Origin: Pelagicoccus sp. SDUM812003
Lineage (GTDB): Bacteria > Verrucomicrobiota > Verrucomicrobiia > Opitutales > Opitutaceae
Length of the DNA: 64,000 bases
Reading direction: 5' to 3'
Assembly (NCBI RefSeq): GCF_031127815.1
Contig: NZ_JARXHY010000010.1
Location: forward strand, 124,001-188,000
The notes beneath the pieces were generated by a model. The model worked only from the letters and a program-made list of their open reading frames with translations, made no database searches and was not told the DNA's origin. The position numbers and the translations under genes were made by a program. Positions 15,084-24,842 of this stretch are shown here, in pieces. Position 1 is the first letter of the stretch. Every line of letters begins with the position of its first letter.

Positions 15084-15674
15084 ATGCCAAGCGGATACGA
15101 GCAGCATTTGGATTGGGTCGCCCAGCGGCGTCGAAGCCTGAAGGAGCGTCTCGCGAAGCGCTTCGCGGAGCCGGTTTCCCTGACTTTGGAGATCGGGTGC
15201 GGCCACGGCCACTGGCTGGTCGACTACGCGGCTGCGTTTCCCGACAAAACCTGCTTAGGCATCGACATCATCGGCGACCGAATCGAGAGAGCGGAACGCA
15301 AGCGCCAGCGGGCGGGGCAGGGCAATCTGAGTTTCGTGCGCGGGGAAGCCTTCGAAACGCTCGACTTGATGCCGCCGCAAGTGACGCTGGCTGAGGTGTT
15401 TATCCTTTTTCCCGACCCATGGCCGAAGAAGCGCCACTGGAAGAAGCGCCTGTTTAGCCTGCCGTTTCTGGACGAGCTCGCCAAGCGCAGCGATCCAGGG
15501 GTCCTTTGCCATTTCCGCACCGATCACGATCCCTACTTCGATTGGGCCCTGGAGCTGCTTCCAGAGCAGCAGGCATGGGAGCGGGAAGAGGGGAGGGAAT
15601 GGCCCTTCGAGCGGGAGACCGTCTTTCAAGCGCGAGCCCCCAGCTATCAGTCGCTCATCCTCCGCCGCGTCTAG
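15084..15674 (+). CDS. trmB: tRNA (guanine-N7-)-methyltransferase
   Basis: Starting at the ATG at 15084 (MPSGYEQH) gives 196 residues; an upstream in-frame start would add 12 residues without family resemblance. TrmB makes m7G46 in tRNA variable loops from S-adenosylmethionine. Class I methyltransferase motif I is LTLEIGCGHGHWL. The TrmB signatures are CLGIDI, the FPDPWPKKRHWKKRL block that binds tRNA and SAM, and FRTDHDPYFDWALE. The gene stands alone between phoR and the ATP synthase operon and is followed by a structured intergenic element. Confidence 0.93.
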   Translation: MPSGYEQHLDWVAQRRRSLKERLAKRFAEPVSLTLEIGCGHGHWLVDYAAAFPDKTCLGIDIIGDRIERAERKRQRAGQGNLSFVRGEAFETLDLMPPQVTLAEVFILFPDPWPKKRHWKKRLFSLPFLDELAKRSDPGVLCHFRTDHDPYFDWALELLPEQQAWEREEGREWPFERETVFQARAPSYQSLILRRV

Positions 15675-15717
15675 GGACCTGCGGCATCCCCGCCCGTGGC
15701 GAATCCGCTCCCGACAT

Positions 15718-15779
15718 CGAGTGGAGATGCAGCACTATATATAAGGGTTTCTTACCCTGAGGTGAAGCGTAGCCACTCG
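15718..15779. repeat. Nested inverted repeats between trmB and the small membrane protein gene
   Basis: CGAGTGG (15718-15724) and CCACTCG (15773-15779) are exact reverse complements enclosing a second hairpin, AGGGT-TTCTT-ACCCT (15744-15758). The enclosed left arm contains an alternating TATATATA run. The two flanking genes converge here, so it may act as a bidirectional terminator, but no T tract follows; it could also be a small structured RNA. Confidence 0.4.
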
Positions 15780-15784
15780 CTAGC

Positions 15785-15800
15785 GCCCTTTCGATAGGGC
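15785..15800 (-). terminator. Possible terminator hairpin of the small membrane protein gene
   Basis: GCCCT and AGGGC pair around a 6-nt loop 9 nt beyond the stop of the minus-strand gene. No T run follows, so this is weak. Confidence 0.3.
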
Positions 15801-15809
15801 CTTGGGAGA

Positions 15810-16007
15810 CTAGGAGTAGAGAACGATCGCCAGAACCTGCAGGGCGAGCCCCATCGCCAGCAGAAAGGTGCTGAACACGTAGAAGGAATCGAAGGCCTTG
15901 GGGCGTCCGCGCTTCACCCGCGGCTTCTTGGCGGAAGGCTTGGGCTTTTTGCCTCGTTCGCGATCCTTCAGCTCGAAGAGCGCCTCATTCAAGTTGTCCT
16001 TCTTCAT
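15810..16007 (-). CDS. Small hypothetical protein with one C-terminal membrane helix
   Basis: From the ATG at 16007 the product is 65 residues (MKKDNLNEALFELKDRERG...). The N-terminal half is very basic (KKPKPSAKKPRVKRGRPK), and the last 25 residues form one hydrophobic helix (FSTFLLAMGLALQVLAIVLYS), so it is probably a tail-anchored inner-membrane protein with a cytoplasmic, possibly nucleic-acid-binding, head. It is divergent from atpB, in the place where atpI often lies, but it is not recognisably AtpI. No function is assigned. An earlier start at 16100 would add 31 residues of poorer composition. Confidence 0.6.
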   Translation of the reverse strand: MKKDNLNEALFELKDRERGKKPKPSAKKPRVKRGRPKAFDSFYVFSTFLLAMGLALQVLAIVLYS

Positions 16008-16207
16008 AGTAGCAGGCTTTTGCAGAATGCGGAACGAATTGCCAAGGCAGAAACGGTTCCAGGCCAGTTGAAGATGGATTCGAGACCTTGCGAAATTCAC
16101 CCCCTTCCTCGCTCAAGCGTTTCTAACGGTGTCTATAAGCGGAGGTGTTAACTGCGGGGCGAAAAGGTACAATTTCCCCTAATACCCCCAAAAACACTTT
16201 TCGAGAG

Positions 16208-16236
16208 TTGACGGCTTCCCAGCCCTCGTCCAACTA
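16208..16236 (+). promoter_or_regulatory. Weak candidate promoter of the ATP synthase operon
   Basis: TTGACG (16208-16213) lies 17 nt before CAACTA (16231-16236), 20 nt before the atpB start. The -10 match is poor, so the call rests mainly on the -35 element and position. Confidence 0.22.
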
Positions 16237-16255
16237 ATCCTTTTTCTATCGACCT

Positions 16256-17101
16256 ATGCCAGGCAGAAAACTAGCACTCCTCTTCACGCTGGCCGCAGTG
16301 TATCCGGCCACTAACTCCTCTGCGGCAGTTAGCCCCAAAGCCGAAGTTCTCTTTCCGATCTTCGGGCTTCCGGTTACCAACTCCATGGTGACAGGTTGGG
16401 TGGTTTCCATTCTGCTCATCATTGCAATTCGCATCATGGTGGGTCGTCCGTCGCTAGTGCCCTCCAAGGGACAGGCCATCATCGAGTCGGTGCTCAACTT
16501 TATTCGTGAAACCACGGCCCCTATCGTGGGCAAGAAGGCCATCAAAGCGTCGCTGCCGGTCATCGTCGGTCTGTTTTTCTACATTCTTATCCAGAACTGG
16601 AGCGGTCTGATCCCTGGTGTGGGAAGCATCGGTGGCGGCACCGTAGATGCGGAAGGCCATTTTCACCTCACTGATCCTTGGATTCGTCCGGCCAATGCGG
16701 ATTGGAACGGCACCATCGCGCTCGCGGCGGTGGCTATGATCGCTTGGCTCTTCATCGTTTTGAAGCTCGATGGTCCGGCGGTTCTGATCAAGGACCTCTT
16801 CGGCAACAAGGCTGACAAGAAGGAAGTCGGGGCCTTCATGTGGATGGCGCTGTGGCCGATCTTTCTCATCGTGGGCGTCATCGAAGTCGTTTCCATTCTC
16901 ATCCGTCCGCTCACGCTTTCGGTCCGTCTCTTCGGAAACATCTACGGCGGCGAGAGCTTGCTCCACCAGACCGGCTTCATTTTCCCATTCTACTTTCTCG
17001 AACTGATCGTCGGCTTCGTGCAGCCGCTCGTGTTCATCCTCCTGTTCAGCGTCTACATTGGACTCATCTGCAACCACGGAGATGGGGAGGAGCACCATTG
17101 A
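16256..17101 (+). CDS. atpB: F-type ATP synthase subunit a
   Basis: This 281-residue polytopic protein is the static half of the proton channel in the Fo sector. It has an N-terminal hydrophobic, signal-like segment (ALLFTLAAVYPATNSSAAV) and about five further membrane helices. The essential arginine lies in the conserved helix LIRPLTLSVRLFGNIYGG; the C-terminal helix has the family pattern GFVQPLVFILLFSVYIGL. No upstream atpI is present. It is the first gene of an eight-gene operon in the standard order. No Shine-Dalgarno sequence is visible before the ATG, which is true of many genes in this window. Confidence 0.95.
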   Translation: MPGRKLALLFTLAAVYPATNSSAAVSPKAEVLFPIFGLPVTNSMVTGWVVSILLIIAIRIMVGRPSLVPSKGQAIIESVLNFIRETTAPIVGKKAIKASLPVIVGLFFYILIQNWSGLIPGVGSIGGGTVDAEGHFHLTDPWIRPANADWNGTIALAAVAMIAWLFIVLKLDGPAVLIKDLFGNKADKKEVGAFMWMALWPIFLIVGVIEVVSILIRPLTLSVRLFGNIYGGESLLHQTGFIFPFYFLELIVGFVQPLVFILLFSVYIGLICNHGDGEEHH

Positions 17102-17182
17102 TCGAGAGCGCACTCTGTTGTCGGGACCATGTGCAATAAAACGTGGGCGGCAATATAACAGCTAAACAAAACCAATAGACAA

Positions 17183-17389
17183 ATGAACATCCTTGCAGAA
17201 ATCACTGGTAACATCGGTGCAGGTATCGGCGCTCTCGGCGCTGCAGTTGGCGTGGGAATGATCGGCCTCAAGGCCGCGGAAGCAGTGGGTCGCAATCCAG
17301 GCGCTTCCGGTAAGATCCTCGTGCAGGCCATCCTCGGTATGGCTCTGGCGGAAGGTCTCGGCATCCTCTCCATCTTCTTCATCAGTTAA
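17183..17389 (+). CDS. atpE: F-type ATP synthase subunit c (short form)
   Basis: The c-ring protein is only 68 residues, against roughly 75-90 in most bacteria. It is a two-helix hairpin with the polar loop GRNPGAS at residues 36-42 and the ion-carrying carboxylate Glu57 in ALAEGLGIL. The positions that ligate sodium in the Ilyobacter c subunit (Gln32 and Ser-Thr after the Glu) align here with Val and Gly-Leu, so a proton-coupled ring is inferred. After Glu57 only 11 residues remain, which makes the second helix unusually short. The gene sits between atpB and atpF. Confidence 0.92.
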   Translation: MNILAEITGNIGAGIGALGAAVGVGMIGLKAAEAVGRNPGASGKILVQAILGMALAEGLGILSIFFIS

Positions 17390-17481
17390 GCATCGCTTGA
17401 TTTTTCCAAAGGGCGTCGTTCGCCCCGCGAACGGCGCCTTCCCAGTTGTTTCGTAACGCTTTTCGAATACCCATTTCACAA

Positions 17482-18033
17482 ATGACTGACCTCATCCAAA
17501 TCCTGGCGGCAGCAGATCCGCAAGCCGCGACAGAATCGGCAGACCTCCTCACCGAGTTCGGAATCGAATGGAAGTACATCGTGATGCAGGCGATCAGCTT
17601 CTCCATCCTGGCAGGAGTTCTCTGGAAGTTCGCTTTCAAGCCTGTGCTTGCGACTATGGATGAGCGCGAGTCCAAGATCGATGCCGGCCTCAAGTACGCC
17701 GAGGAGATGAAGGTGAAGCTCGCCGAGGCGGAGGAGGAAAAGAAAAAGATCCTCGCCGAAGCTTCCGTTGAAGCCAAGGCCATCGTCACCGAAGCCCGCG
17801 AAACCGCGGAAGCCCGTATCTCCAAGTCGGCCCAGGACGCTATCAAGGTCGCGGACGACATCACCAAGAGAGCCGAGCTGCAGATCGAGAACGATCGCAA
17901 GCAGATGCTGGCCGAAGCCAAGAGCGAGATCGCTCGCCTCGTGGTCGCCACCACCGCTCAGGTGCTTTCCAAGGAATTGAGCGAAGACGAAAAGTCCCGC
18001 TACTCCGAACGCGCCAGCGCCTCGCTGGTCTGA
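17482..18033 (+). CDS. atpF: F-type ATP synthase subunit b
   Basis: Start chosen at the ATG at 17482 (MTDLIQILAAADP), giving 183 residues; the in-frame start at 17446 would add 12 residues. Subunit b is the peripheral stalk linking Fo to F1. A membrane helix (about residues 27-50, YIVMQAISFSILAGVLWKFAF) is followed by FKPVLATMDERESKI, typical of the b-subunit neck, and a long charged alanine/glutamate/lysine coiled coil. It is followed by atpH after 26 nt. There is one b gene and no b-prime paralogue, so the stalk is probably a homodimer. Confidence 0.94.
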   Translation: MTDLIQILAAADPQAATESADLLTEFGIEWKYIVMQAISFSILAGVLWKFAFKPVLATMDERESKIDAGLKYAEEMKVKLAEAEEEKKKILAEASVEAKAIVTEARETAEARISKSAQDAIKVADDITKRAELQIENDRKQMLAEAKSEIARLVVATTAQVLSKELSEDEKSRYSERASASLV

Positions 18034-18059
18034 GCCGAAACTTGGCATCATAAATTTTC

Positions 18060-18458
18060 ATGAAACGCGACAAGCAGGCAACCAACTTCGCCAAGGCGCT
18101 CCTCAAGATGTCCCTCGACGAAAACGCTCAGATTTCCGAAGAGCGCGCTTTAGCGATCTTGCAGACTCTGGAAAAGAATCCACCGCGTGGATACGCCGCC
18201 ATCCTCAAGGTCTTTCTTAAGCTGGTAGAGCGCGAGCTGGCCAAGAGCACTGCCGTCGTCGAGCATGCGGGCGCCATGTCCGCCACCGCTTCCGCGTCCA
18301 TCGCTTCGAAACTTTCCGCTCACTACGGGCGTTCCATCACTGTGGCAAGCCGGCAGAACGACTCCCTCATCGCAGGGCTTCGCGTTCGCGTGGGCTGCGA
18401 CCTCTACGAAAACTCCGTCGCCGGCTCGCTAGAAGAGCTCAGGGCATCCCTCTCATAA
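18060..18458 (+). CDS. atpH: F-type ATP synthase subunit delta (short)
   Basis: At 132 residues this is clearly shorter than the usual delta/OSCP subunit of about 170-180. The C-terminal part matches the family (SLIAGLRVRVGCDLYENSVAGSLEELRASL, the counterpart of the GG-x-R-V-G-x-x-x-Y-D-x-S block). The N-terminal helical bundle that binds the alpha subunit appears reduced (TNFAKALLKMSLDE...AILQTLEKNPP). The frame is intact with no sign of a frameshift, and the gene is in its standard place between atpF and atpA, so it is probably functional but minimal. Confidence 0.88.
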   Translation: MKRDKQATNFAKALLKMSLDENAQISEERALAILQTLEKNPPRGYAAILKVFLKLVERELAKSTAVVEHAGAMSATASASIASKLSAHYGRSITVASRQNDSLIAGLRVRVGCDLYENSVAGSLEELRASLS

Positions 18459-18513
18459 CCCCTCCATTTCGCACTTTCGCTAAGACAGCACCTTTCAAAA
18501 CGCTAGAACAACC

Positions 18514-20046
<1,533 letters not shown>

Positions 20047-20085
20047 TCGCGCTCAGCCGAGAATCTTTGCGAACCTTTCATCTAG

Positions 20086-20964
20086 ATGCCTAGCACCAAA
20101 GAAATTCGGACCCGTATTAAGTCTGTTAAGAACACTCGCCAGATCACCAAGGCGATGGAGCTTGTCGCGGCTTCGAAGATGAAGAAGGCCCAGCAGCAAG
20201 CGTCGTCAGGGCAGCCGTACGCCGCATTGCTGGCCGAAGTGCTCGCCAATGTCACGGGGCGTATCGATGGAGTGGAACATCCATTTCTTGAGGAGCGCGA
20301 GGTCAAGAAGCGCGGTATCCTTGTAGTCACTACAGACCGAGGGCTTTGCGGACCGCTTAACAGCAACCTCTTTCGCGAAATCCTGAAGCTGAAGAATGAC
20401 GCGAAGTTTGTGACCATCGGCCGCAAGGGCCTGCAGTTCGTTAGCCGCAACAAGTTGGACCTGCTCGCGGAGTTTTCCGTTCCGGACGCAGTTCCTTATC
20501 TTCAGGTTAAGCAAATCGTCGAGTTTATGGTCGAGAAGTACAACGCGGGGGAAATCGATACCATCGAGATCCTTTATCCCCGTTTCGTGAATACGCTCGT
20601 TCAGCAAGCGTCTATCGCAAAGCTGCTACCGATCGTCGATCTCGACGCCATGATCACTGGTCTGCGCGGCAAGGATGCAGCTCCGTATCAGCCAACCAAG
20701 GACGATCGCATGTTCAAGTGCGAACCGGATCCGGTCAGCATTCTGAGCAACCTCCTACCGCTTTTCGTAAACAGAGAGGCTCATCAGGCGATCCTTAGCT
20801 CCCGCGCCTCCGAACACAGCGCCCGCATGGTTGCCATGAAGACCGCCAAGGACAACGCAAGCAACCTGCTCGATTCTCTCACCCTTCAGTACAACAAGGC
20901 GCGTCAAGCAGCCATCACGCAAGAGATCCTGGAAATCGCTGCCGCGACCTCGGCCAACGGCTAG
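20086..20964 (+). CDS. atpG: F-type ATP synthase subunit gamma
   Basis: This 292-residue protein is the rotating central shaft. The N-terminal helix shows the conserved RTRIKSVKNTRQITKAMELVAASKMKKA, and the central Rossmann-like domain begins ILVVTTDRGLCGPLNSN. The C-terminal coiled-coil helix has the expected ARMVAMKTAKDNASNLLDSL and NKARQAAITQEILEI pattern. The start ATG is 39 nt after atpA. Confidence 0.97.
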   Translation: MPSTKEIRTRIKSVKNTRQITKAMELVAASKMKKAQQQASSGQPYAALLAEVLANVTGRIDGVEHPFLEEREVKKRGILVVTTDRGLCGPLNSNLFREILKLKNDAKFVTIGRKGLQFVSRNKLDLLAEFSVPDAVPYLQVKQIVEFMVEKYNAGEIDTIEILYPRFVNTLVQQASIAKLLPIVDLDAMITGLRGKDAAPYQPTKDDRMFKCEPDPVSILSNLLPLFVNREAHQAILSSRASEHSARMVAMKTAKDNASNLLDSLTLQYNKARQAAITQEILEIAAATSANG

Positions 20965-21024
20965 CAGCGGCAGCATTCGACTATCGTCTAATCAACTTCC
21001 TCAATTTTAATTCTGACTTCCTAA

Positions 21025-22452
<1,428 letters not shown>

Positions 22453-22500
22453 CGGGAAACCCGTACCACATTTTTACTTCATACCTCTTCATTTCGAAAG

Positions 22501-22905
22501 ATGCCCATACAGCTCGAAATCGTTACGCCATCCGGCAAAGTCTACGACGAGACAATCGATTCCGTTGTGGTGCCAACCACCACGGGTGAAGTAGGCATCA
22601 TGCCCGGCCACATCCCCCTGCTGACCGAAGTTCAGGCGGGGGATATCGCCGTTACCAAATCCGGCAGCGTAGACCATCTCGCTGTCAGCAAAGGATTTGC
22701 CCAATGCGTAGGGGACAAGGTTTCCATTTTGGCAGAACACGCCATCGACGTGGCCGACATCGATCTATCGGCAGTCGAAGCCGCCCAAGCCCGTGCCCAA
22801 GAAGCCCTCAAAAACGCCAGCCAAATGAGCGAAGAGGAAATCAACCAGCTCGAAACCACCATCCAGTACGCCAACATCCAGCAGCTGCTGAAAAAGAAAA
22901 AGTAG
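22501..22905 (+). CDS. atpC: F-type ATP synthase subunit epsilon
   Basis: This 134-residue protein is the regulatory subunit at the foot of the central shaft. The N-terminal beta sandwich shows LEIVTPSGKVYDE and GEVGIMPGHIPLLTEV, and the C-terminal alpha hairpin is DIDLSAVEAAQARAQEAL to the lysine-rich end. It closes the operon and is followed 25 nt later by a terminator, after which the polysaccharide island begins immediately. Confidence 0.95.
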   Translation: MPIQLEIVTPSGKVYDETIDSVVVPTTTGEVGIMPGHIPLLTEVQAGDIAVTKSGSVDHLAVSKGFAQCVGDKVSILAEHAIDVADIDLSAVEAAQARAQEALKNASQMSEEEINQLETTIQYANIQQLLKKKK

Positions 22906-22930
22906 TTGTTCTACCCTATTTTTAAGGATA

Positions 22931-22963
22931 ACCCATTTCCCACCCAGGGAAGTGGGTTTTTTT
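22931..22963 (+). terminator. Terminator of the ATP synthase operon
   Basis: ACCCATTTCCC pairs with GGGAAGTGGGT (one T-G pair) around a short loop, followed by seven T residues. The start codon of the next gene lies 3 nt after the T tract. Confidence 0.9.
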
Positions 22964-22966
22964 GTG

Positions 22967-23938
22967 ATGAAGTTAATAATTCAGATACCCTGTTATAACG
23001 AAGAGGAGACTCTAGCCGAGACTCTACATGACTTACCAAGAAAAGTAGAAGGCTTCGACAGGGTGGAATGGCTGATCGTGGATGATGGTTGCACAGATCG
23101 AACCGTAGAAGTGGCTCGTGCTAATGGTGTCGATCACATAGTTAGGCAACCGGTTAATCGCGGTTTAGCAAAAGCGTTTCTTAAAGGTCTCGAGAGTTCC
23201 GTTTCCTACGGAGCTGACGTTATCGTCAATACAGATGCTGATAATCAGTACAACGCGAAGGGAATTCATGAACTCGTTAAACCTATTGTAGGTGGTCAGG
23301 CAGATATCGTAGTAGGAGCTCGACCGATATCGGAGATTGAGGAATTCTCTCCTATCAAGAAATTACTGCAGAAGCTTGGTAGTTCAGTCGTGAGGAAGTT
23401 TAGTAATACTAATGTAACAGACGCTCCAAGCGGGTTTAGGGCATTTTCTCGTGAAGCGGCTCGGATGCTAAATGTATTTAGCGAGTATACATATACCCTG
23501 GAAACGCTTATTCAAGCGGGGCAATCGGGGCTAAGTATCATCAACGTACCCGTACGAGTGAACTCTAAGACGCGAGAATCAAGACTGGTTAAAAACATAT
23601 TTTCCTACGTGAATCGTTCTATCGCTACGCTGTTTCGAATTTACGTAATATACAAGCCAATGCGTTTCTTTCTGACGATCGGTACGATATTAAACGTGAT
23701 AGGAGGTTTAATTGGACTAAGGTTTTTATATTACTTTATAACAGAAGGTGAAGCAGGAAAGATCCAATCGCTTATTTTGGCTGCAATTCTGATTGGGTCA
23801 GGGATACAAATGTTTGTAGTCGGTGTTATAAGCGATTTGCTCTCTGTAAACAGGAGGCTTCTTCAGCAAAATCAGTTGAGGCTCAAGTACATTGAAGAAA
23901 AACTGACCAGTGAAAGTAAGATCAATACTAGAAAATAA
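22967..23938 (+). CDS. DPM1/GtrB-like polyprenyl-phosphate glycosyltransferase (GT2)
   Basis: From the ATG at 22967 (MKLIIQIPCYNEEETL) the protein is 323 residues. The first 210 residues are a GT2 domain of the dolichol-phosphate-mannose synthase type: IPCYNEE at the N-terminus, VDDGCTDRT, the metal-binding NTDADNQY (DxD-like) and the acceptor-region motif VTDAPSGFRAFSREAARML. Two C-terminal membrane helices follow (about residues 230-255 and 260-290) and a basic tail. Such enzymes load a sugar onto undecaprenyl phosphate at the cytoplasmic face. It overlaps the next gene, a flippase-like membrane protein, by 29 nt. The start codon follows the atpC terminator by 3 nt, so there is no room for a normal leader; a GTG one codon earlier is possible. 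Confidence 0.88.
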   Translation: MKLIIQIPCYNEEETLAETLHDLPRKVEGFDRVEWLIVDDGCTDRTVEVARANGVDHIVRQPVNRGLAKAFLKGLESSVSYGADVIVNTDADNQYNAKGIHELVKPIVGGQADIVVGARPISEIEEFSPIKKLLQKLGSSVVRKFSNTNVTDAPSGFRAFSREAARMLNVFSEYTYTLETLIQAGQSGLSIINVPVRVNSKTRESRLVKNIFSYVNRSIATLFRIYVIYKPMRFFLTIGTILNVIGGLIGLRFLYYFITEGEAGKIQSLILAAILIGSGIQMFVVGVISDLLSVNRRLLQQNQLRLKYIEEKLTSESKINTRK

Positions 23939-24842
23939 GAATTTAAGGATACTTGGCAATGTTCTTACTGTATTGGGGATTATTTTCATCGCGTACGCCT
24001 TGTACCAAAAGTCGTCAGAATTTGATGCTCTATACTTGAGCATACGTGTTGTTCTCTCCATATTTTTTGGTTCGATTCTTTGGATTCTCTTTAACGTATT
24101 CTTGGGACTTGGATGGTCATCGCTTCTCATTGTATTTGGAGAAAAGATTGATCCACGTTTTGCTCAAAAGATCTGTCTGAAGACGCAAATTGCTAAGTAC
24201 GTTCCAGGGAACGTGTTCCAGTTCGTGGGAAGGGCGTTGGAATACAAGCTTGTTTACGGGGGAGTTTCAGCAGCAGTACGTTCAATTCTGGCAGAAAGCA
24301 TAATACTAGTCTTTCTCGCTGCTAGTGTTGCTGTTCTGTTTTTTGTAAGCACCTCGTATTTTTTGAGTTACCTTGTGGCACCTGTTTTGATCACAATGAT
24401 GGTGTTGTCTGTAATCGCTTGGGCTGTTTTTCGGGCAGGAAAATATAGAATCTTGTTCAAGGTACATTATAGTAAGTATGGGGTGTTAAAATCAGTGTCA
24501 TGTTACTACATGATCTTTATTTTACAAACAACAATACTCTATGTGATTTTGGTTGGTATGAAAGTACCTATTCAGATGGACCTGTATGAATTACACTCAG
24601 TTTTGACCATTTCTTGGGTAGTAGGATACGTTGTTGTAGGCTCTCCCGGTGGTTTAGGCGTTCGAGAAACTGTATTCGCAATGTTGGTACAAAACGAATC
24701 AGACTCTGTAGAACTTGTGATAGCGATTGTATTTCTAAGAATAGCCGCAGCAATAGGCGACTTGTGGAGTTATCTACTGTCGCTTTTTATCAAAGCCCCA
24801 ATAGTACCCCACTTAATGAGACGAGGAGTTGATGCAGGATAG
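23910..24842 (+). CDS. UPF0104 / LPG-synthase-TM-like integral membrane protein
   Basis: This 310-residue protein has about eight hydrophobic helices. The motif KYVPGNVFQFVGRALEY and the later GSPGGLGVRE...FLRIAAAIGDLW are characteristic of the lysylphosphatidylglycerol synthase transmembrane-region family (UPF0104, AglD-like). Members near GT2 genes are thought to help move or present lipid-linked sugars. The start is a GTG at 23910 inside the end of the preceding GT2 gene; the end overlaps the next gene by 11 nt. This tight packing indicates one translationally coupled unit of three genes: a polyprenyl-P sugar synthase, a probable flippase-like partner and a membrane transferase. Confidence 0.8.
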   Translation: MKVRSILENKNLRILGNVLTVLGIIFIAYALYQKSSEFDALYLSIRVVLSIFFGSILWILFNVFLGLGWSSLLIVFGEKIDPRFAQKICLKTQIAKYVPGNVFQFVGRALEYKLVYGGVSAAVRSILAESIILVFLAASVAVLFFVSTSYFLSYLVAPVLITMMVLSVIAWAVFRAGKYRILFKVHYSKYGVLKSVSCYYMIFILQTTILYVILVGMKVPIQMDLYELHSVLTISWVVGYVVVGSPGGLGVRETVFAMLVQNESDSVELVIAIVFLRIAAAIGDLWSYLLSLFIKAPIVPHLMRRGVDAG

